NCBI GenBank assembly: GCA_021767885.1 | Contig: JAASSM010000152.1 | Location: forward strand, 1 to 5,683 | Reading direction: 5' to 3' | Origin: a bacterium | Lineage (GTDB): Bacteria; Krumholzibacteriota; Krumholzibacteria; LZORAL124-64-63 | Length of the DNA stretch: 5,683 nucleotides | Shown here: piece by piece, positions 5,664-5,683 of the stretch | How the letters are laid out: the number at the start of each line of letters is the position of its first letter | Position numbering within the stretch: position 1 is the stretch's first letter | Notes under the pieces: model-generated | What the model was told of the DNA's origin: nothing | The model's database searches: none | The model's input: the letters and a program-made list of their open reading frames with translations, nothing else | Translations under genes and position numbers: made by a program

Positions 5664-5683
5664 GGCATCCCACCGGGGATGCC
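5664..5683 (+). terminator. Hairpin at window end, candidate terminator of the selenoprotein gene
   Basis: GGCATCCC (5664-5671) and GGGATGCC (5676-5683) form a perfect 8-bp stem with a 4-nt loop, 41 nt after the stop codon. The window stops at the last stem base, so a following T-tract cannot be seen. Position and stability fit an intrinsic terminator. Confidence 0.5.

Noticed and set aside
4252..5673. A minus-strand open frame of 473 codons opposite the selenoprotein gene.
   Set aside because: It is a compositional shadow with no SD-led start and no domain. The plus strand has the signal peptide, thioredoxin and TPR features.
1..5683. tRNA, rRNA, CRISPR arrays, insertion sequences or attachment sites.
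   Set aside because: No cloverleaf, no regularly spaced repeats, no transposase-like frame and no terminal inverted repeats were found.

Overview
The window is GC-rich bacterial DNA, tightly packed, with Shine-Dalgarno (SD)-led genes and NNC/NNG-biased codons. Two proteins carry C-terminal CXXCH haem c sites and one carries a signal peptide with a periplasmic-type thioredoxin fold. This suggests a Gram-negative respiratory bacterium with c-type cytochromes and selenocysteine decoding. I cannot assign a lineage; high-GC deltaproteobacterial or candidate-phylum groups would fit, but that is inference.

Layout. On the minus strand, reading from about 4110 leftwards: a pair of cytochrome bd-superfamily (CydA-like) membrane proteins, each ending in a monohaem cytochrome c domain (2725-4110 and 1372-2706). 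Next is a small CBM48/isoamylase early-set domain protein (967-1275) with its own sigma70-like promoter overlapping the stop codon of the preceding gene. Two GC-rich hairpins follow. Then comes a GntR/FCD-type regulator (135-788) with a very good sigma70 promoter and a perfect dyad at the predicted transcription start, and finally the 5' end of an unidentified gene (1-100) that leaves the window.

On the plus strand, divergent from the cytochrome pair across a 333-bp intergenic region, is one gene (4444-5622) that an ordinary gene caller would break in two. It encodes an exported thioredoxin-TPR protein whose reading frame contains a TGA exactly where the first active-site cysteine belongs (W-U-G-G-C in place of W-C-x-x-C). 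A perfect 7-bp hairpin follows, with its apical loop 21 nt past the TGA, as expected for a bacterial SECIS. I read this as an undescribed-looking selenocysteine thioredoxin-like protein. It is the main discovery of the window.

Working together (inference): the cytochrome pair would be an electron-transfer or oxygen-reductase-like membrane complex fed through c haems. The periplasmic seleno-thioredoxin next door could keep haem-binding or other periplasmic cysteines reduced. The regulator, the partial gene and the CBM48 protein look like separate transcription units.
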